DNA from: Bacteroidota bacterium
Lineage (GTDB): Bacteria > Bacteroidota > Bacteroidia > Chitinophagales > UBA10324
NCBI GenBank assembly: GCA_003455275.1
Contig: DMRR01000137.1
Span: forward strand, 1-25,647
Direction of reading: 5' to 3'
Length of the DNA stretch: 25,647 bases
Shown: positions 23,172-25,647 of the stretch, in pieces
How the letters are laid out: every line of letters starts with the position of its first letter
How positions within the stretch are numbered: position 1 is the stretch's first letter
Position numbers and translations under genes: made by a program
The notes under the pieces: model-generated
The model's input: the letters and a program-made list of their open reading frames with translations, nothing else
Told to the model about the DNA's origin: nothing
The model's database searches: none

Positions 23172-24148
23172 ATTAATATTTTTTCATCCACTTACCTCGA
23201 TGTAGCAATTGGACTCATATTTATTTTTCTTCTCCTCAGCTTACTGGTCACCACGGTGAATGAGATAATTGCCGGTGCTCTGAAATTCCGCGCGCAGATG
23301 TTGCGCAAGGGAATTTATTATATGCTCTCTGATAAAAACGGAAAGGCAATTGCTTCCAGAGTTTTCAATCACCCTCTGGTAAACAATCCCATTGATCCTT
23401 CTATTACACCATCATACATCGGTGCAAAAAACTTTTTAAAATACTGATTGACATTTTCGTTCGCGACAATGGCACCGGAAGCATTGCAAAGCAATTTGAA
23501 GATTCGGTAAATGAATTGCCGAACGGAGATGTGAAGGATGCTCTTATTGCGTTAGTTAAAAATGCTGAAGGAAATATCGACAAGCTTCGCGAGCAGATTG
23601 AACACTGGTTTGATTTCTCCATGGACCGTGTAACAGGATGGTATAAAAGGAAAATGCAGTGGGTCACATTTATTGTAGGGCTGATTATTTGTGTCGCATT
23701 TCATGTAAACACATTTACAGTAGTGTCTCATCTTGCTCATGATAACAAGTCAAGAGAAAAAGTAGTGCAGATGGCGAATGAATATGTTGCACACAACCCA
23801 CCTTCCGTGAAAACAAATGCATTTGATTCAACTTCTGATTCTGCTGATACTCTGATGAAGCGAATTGACTCACTTCGAAAAGTTGCATACCAACAAATAA
23901 CTTTTCTGAATGATGAAAGTGATATCATGGGTATCGGTTGGAATTATGCCTGGAATCATTCTTATTCTGAAAAGTGGAATAACAGTAAGAGTTGGTTCGG
24001 TTCGGTATTTCTTTTCTTAGGGGATTTCCTACTCAACCTTCCCGGAATTTTATTGACAACTCTTGCTCTTCTTCTTGGGGCACCATTCTGGTTTGATATG
24101 CTTCAGAAAGTGATAAACATCCGAAACAGCGGCAAGAAGCCGCAGTAA
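23172..24148 (+). pseudogene. membrane protein of unknown function, start codon lost and frameshifted
   Basis: Two frames together encode one protein of about 325 aa. Part 1 (23172-23447) begins NIFSSTYLDVAIGLIFIFLLLSLLVTTVNEIIAG, a first membrane helix, then HPLVNNPIDPSITPSYIGAKNF. Part 2, in the -1 frame, continues KILIDIFVRDNGTG...IEHWFDFSMDRVTGWYKRKMQWVTFIVGLII (second helix) and ends with a membrane pair and LLGAPFWFDMLQKVINIRNSGKKP. I recognise this order (PSYI, WFDxxMDRxxGWYKR, LGAPFWFD) from conserved hypothetical membrane proteins. No ATG precedes the first helix; the frame opens with ATT codons just after the previous stop. GTG at 23256 would remove that helix. The shift lies near A AAA AAC (23426-23432). 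Function unknown; it follows the CHAP/PG-binding gene by 6 nt, so a paired role is likely. Confidence 0.75.
23426..23432 (+). other. A AAA AAC heptamer at the frame change
   Basis: In the zero frame the codons are GCA AAA AAC, so the heptamer has the X XXY YYZ layout of -1 slippery sites. A -1 slip here passes directly into the frame encoding KILIDIF and the rest of the family sequence, and avoids the TGA at 23445. T5 and A4 runs follow at once. No stem-loop or Shine-Dalgarno-like stimulator is evident close by. Confidence 0.4.
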
Positions 24149-24189
24149 GAAAAAAGTTAAAGATCATTTGCCTGTACTTAGTATCAAAA

Positions 24190-24219
24190 TTTGAAAAATA
24201 AATTGTGCGGTTACATTTG
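24190..24219 (+). promoter_or_regulatory. promoter of tRNA-Ser
   Basis: TTTG (24190-24193), 18 bp, then TACATTTG (24212-24219), an exact -7 consensus. The mature tRNA begins 5 nt after the box, so the transcript would start at or within a base or two of the tRNA 5' end. Confidence 0.7.
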
Positions 24220-24223
24220 CGGC

Positions 24224-24309
<86 letters not shown>

Positions 24310-24328
24310 AGAAAATTTGATGGTTGCG

Positions 24329-24353
24329 TGTTGAGGATTCAACAGATTTTTTT
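24329..24353 (+). terminator. terminator of tRNA-Ser
   Basis: TGTTGA and TCAACA pair around GGAT, followed by GA and seven T. It begins 20 nt after the tRNA. Confidence 0.65.
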
Positions 24354-24476
24354 CTAATTCCGAAGTAAGATTTATCGTGAATTGATTATTGTTCATCGGA
24401 AAAATATCATGATCACTTTAATCTTTCAGAAAATTGAGTAGCCGAAAAAATTCCACCTAAATAAATCGGTTTCATC

Positions 24477-25647
24477 ATGAATAAAGTTTTACTGTTTTTA
24501 TCGCTCTGCATTTTAGTTTCATTAAACTTATCAGCACAGCAATCGAAAATTTCGGTTCCATCACAACTTTCATTTATTGAAAATAAAGGCCAGCTCAGGC
24601 TTTCAGGAATTCATCAGGAAGATATTCTTTATTATACCCAGTCACCGGAATTCAATATTTATATCGCTAAAGGAAAAATATTTTATTCCTTTTCGAAAAA
24701 AAATAAAATTGACAGAAATGTTTCAGATAAAGAAATGCCTTCAGAAAACTGTTCGACAGAATATTATACCGTTGAGTTGGCGCTTCAGAATTTGAATCCA
24801 TCCGTTTCAATTATTTCAGAGAACCGCTCATCGCTCGTTTCTAATTATTTTTTGCCTCAATGCAAGCAGGGAATTTCAGTGACTTCATATGAGAAGGTGA
24901 TAATGCAAAATGTATATAAAGGAATTGACTGGGTTTTGTATTTCAACAACGAAAATGGAAACAGAAATTTTAAATATGATTTTATTCTTCATCCTGATGC
25001 TGATGCAGGTGAAATTAAAATCAAATGCAGCTCATCGTCATCCATTTCATTGGGAAGAAACGGCGGACTAAGAATTGAAACTCCTTTTGGAAATATCAAT
25101 GATGGAAAACCGGTATCTCAATATCAAGAATCGAAATTGAATATAAATTCTTCTTTTACTCTTAGCGATAATGTTATCGGATTTTCTCTTGGAGCTTATG
25201 ATCATTCCTTAACCGCAGTTATTGATCCTACAGTATTGTGGTCAACCTATTTCGGTTATAATGGTGATGAACACGGCAGGGCAATTTATGTAGATGACAA
25301 TGGATACATCTATGCCGCCGGGTTTACAAATAGTTCAAACTTCCCTTCAACACTTGGTTACAGTTCTCCGATTCACGATGCTTTTGATGGCTGGATAATG
25401 AAACTCACTCCCGGCTTTCAACCTGTTTGGATAACTTACATCGGAGGAAGTCTGGCAGATGTGGTTCGTTGCGTTGAAACTGATTCTGCAGGAAATGTGT
25501 TTGCTGCTATGGAAACGCGCAGTGGTGATATACCAACTTTTAATGCATACCAGCCAATTAAAAATGATACTGATGATTTTTATATTTTAAAACTAAACCC
25601 TTCAGGCTATCCGATTTGGGGGAGTTTTTATGGCGGCGACAGTCTGG
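24477..25647 (+). CDS. secreted SBBP-repeat beta-propeller protein (3' end beyond the window)
   Basis: 390 codons visible from the ATG at 24477; the frame is open to the window end. Residues 1-20 are a signal peptide (LLFLSLCILVSLNLSA-Q). SFIENKGQ (about 32-39) opens the N-terminal domain that precedes SBBP repeats in Bacteroidota. It runs through YEKVIMQNVYKGIDWVLYF and FKYDFILHPDADAGEIKI to TAVIDPTVLWSTYFG. Then repeats follow: GYNGDEHGRAIYVDDNGYIYAAGFTNSSNFP, ITYIGGSLADVVRCVETDSAGNVFAAMET, SFYGGDS. Such proteins form extracellular beta-propellers of unknown binding role and often end in a T9SS sorting domain, which would lie outside the window. Confidence 0.9.
   Translation, partial: MNKVLLFLSLCILVSLNLSAQQSKISVPSQLSFIENKGQLRLSGIHQEDILYYTQSPEFNIYIAKGKIFYSFSKKNKIDRNVSDKEMPSENCSTEYYTVELALQNLNPSVSIISENRSSLVSNYFLPQCKQGISVTSYEKVIMQNVYKGIDWVLYFNNENGNRNFKYDFILHPDADAGEIKIKCSSSSSISLGRNGGLRIETPFGNINDGKPVSQYQESKLNINSSFTLSDNVIGFSLGAYDHSLTAVIDPTVLWSTYFGYNGDEHGRAIYVDDNGYIYAAGFTNSSNFPSTLGYSSPIHDAFDGWIMKLTPGFQPVWITYIGGSLADVVRCVETDSAGNVFAAMETRSGDIPTFNAYQPIKNDTDDFYILKLNPSGYPIWGSFYGGDSL

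Overview
The window reads as a chromosomal segment from a free-living member of the Bacteroidota (Cytophaga/Chitinophaga/Sphingobacteria-like). The evidence is a secreted protein with a type IX secretion (T9SS) C-terminal sorting signal, a Wzi/RemB-type outer-membrane protein, an SBBP-repeat protein with the N-terminal domain usual for this phylum, DUF4296 and DUF3467 proteins, promoters of the phylum's TTTG / TAnnTTTG type, A/T-rich leaders without clear Shine-Dalgarno sites, and tRNAs without encoded CCA. No phage, transposase, CRISPR array or recognised defence system is visible.

Layout. 1-2750 (minus): a Wzi/RemB-like outer-membrane gene and a Gfo/Idh/MocA sugar dehydrogenase, probably one surface-polysaccharide operon, behind tRNA-Arg(ACG), which has its own terminator. 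3098-5205: a MocR-type (GntR-aminotransferase) regulator divergent from a small secreted protein, with an inverted repeat over the regulator's -7 box that looks like an autoregulatory operator. 5213-10929 (minus): a T9SS-exported BNR/sortilin-like protein, then a lipoprotein, a TPR protein and a TraB/GumN protein, the last two overlapping at their stop/start. 11075-13123: a BadF-type GlcNAc-kinase-like ATPase, yggS, and a DUF4296 lipoprotein. 13184-16796: both subunits of a 3-oxoacid CoA-transferase, then a dipeptidyl-peptidase IV-like S9 peptidase. 17067-21766: rpoC and a DUF3467 gene, with a perfect terminator hairpin after each. 21767-24148: a non-coding stretch with a long inverted repeat, then a damaged CHAP/peptidoglycan-binding gene and a damaged membrane-protein gene. 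24224-25647: tRNA-Ser(UGA) and the start of an SBBP-repeat secreted protein.

Most unusual points. (1) rpoC is not preceded by rpoB; a peptidase gene and a match to the Bacteroidota promoter consensus (TTTG-N19-TACATTTG) lie upstream instead. (2) The CHAP/PG-binding gene has one in-frame TAA inside a well-preserved domain. The next gene has no normal start codon and needs one -1 frameshift, which falls at a canonical A AAA AAC slippery heptamer. Decay of both genes is the simplest reading; recoding deserves a test. (3) rpoC and both tRNA genes share TTG-CG promoters with G/C-rich start regions. (4) Heptanucleotide repeats encode parts of the signal peptide and the linker of the T9SS cargo protein. 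I found no system I would call clearly new.
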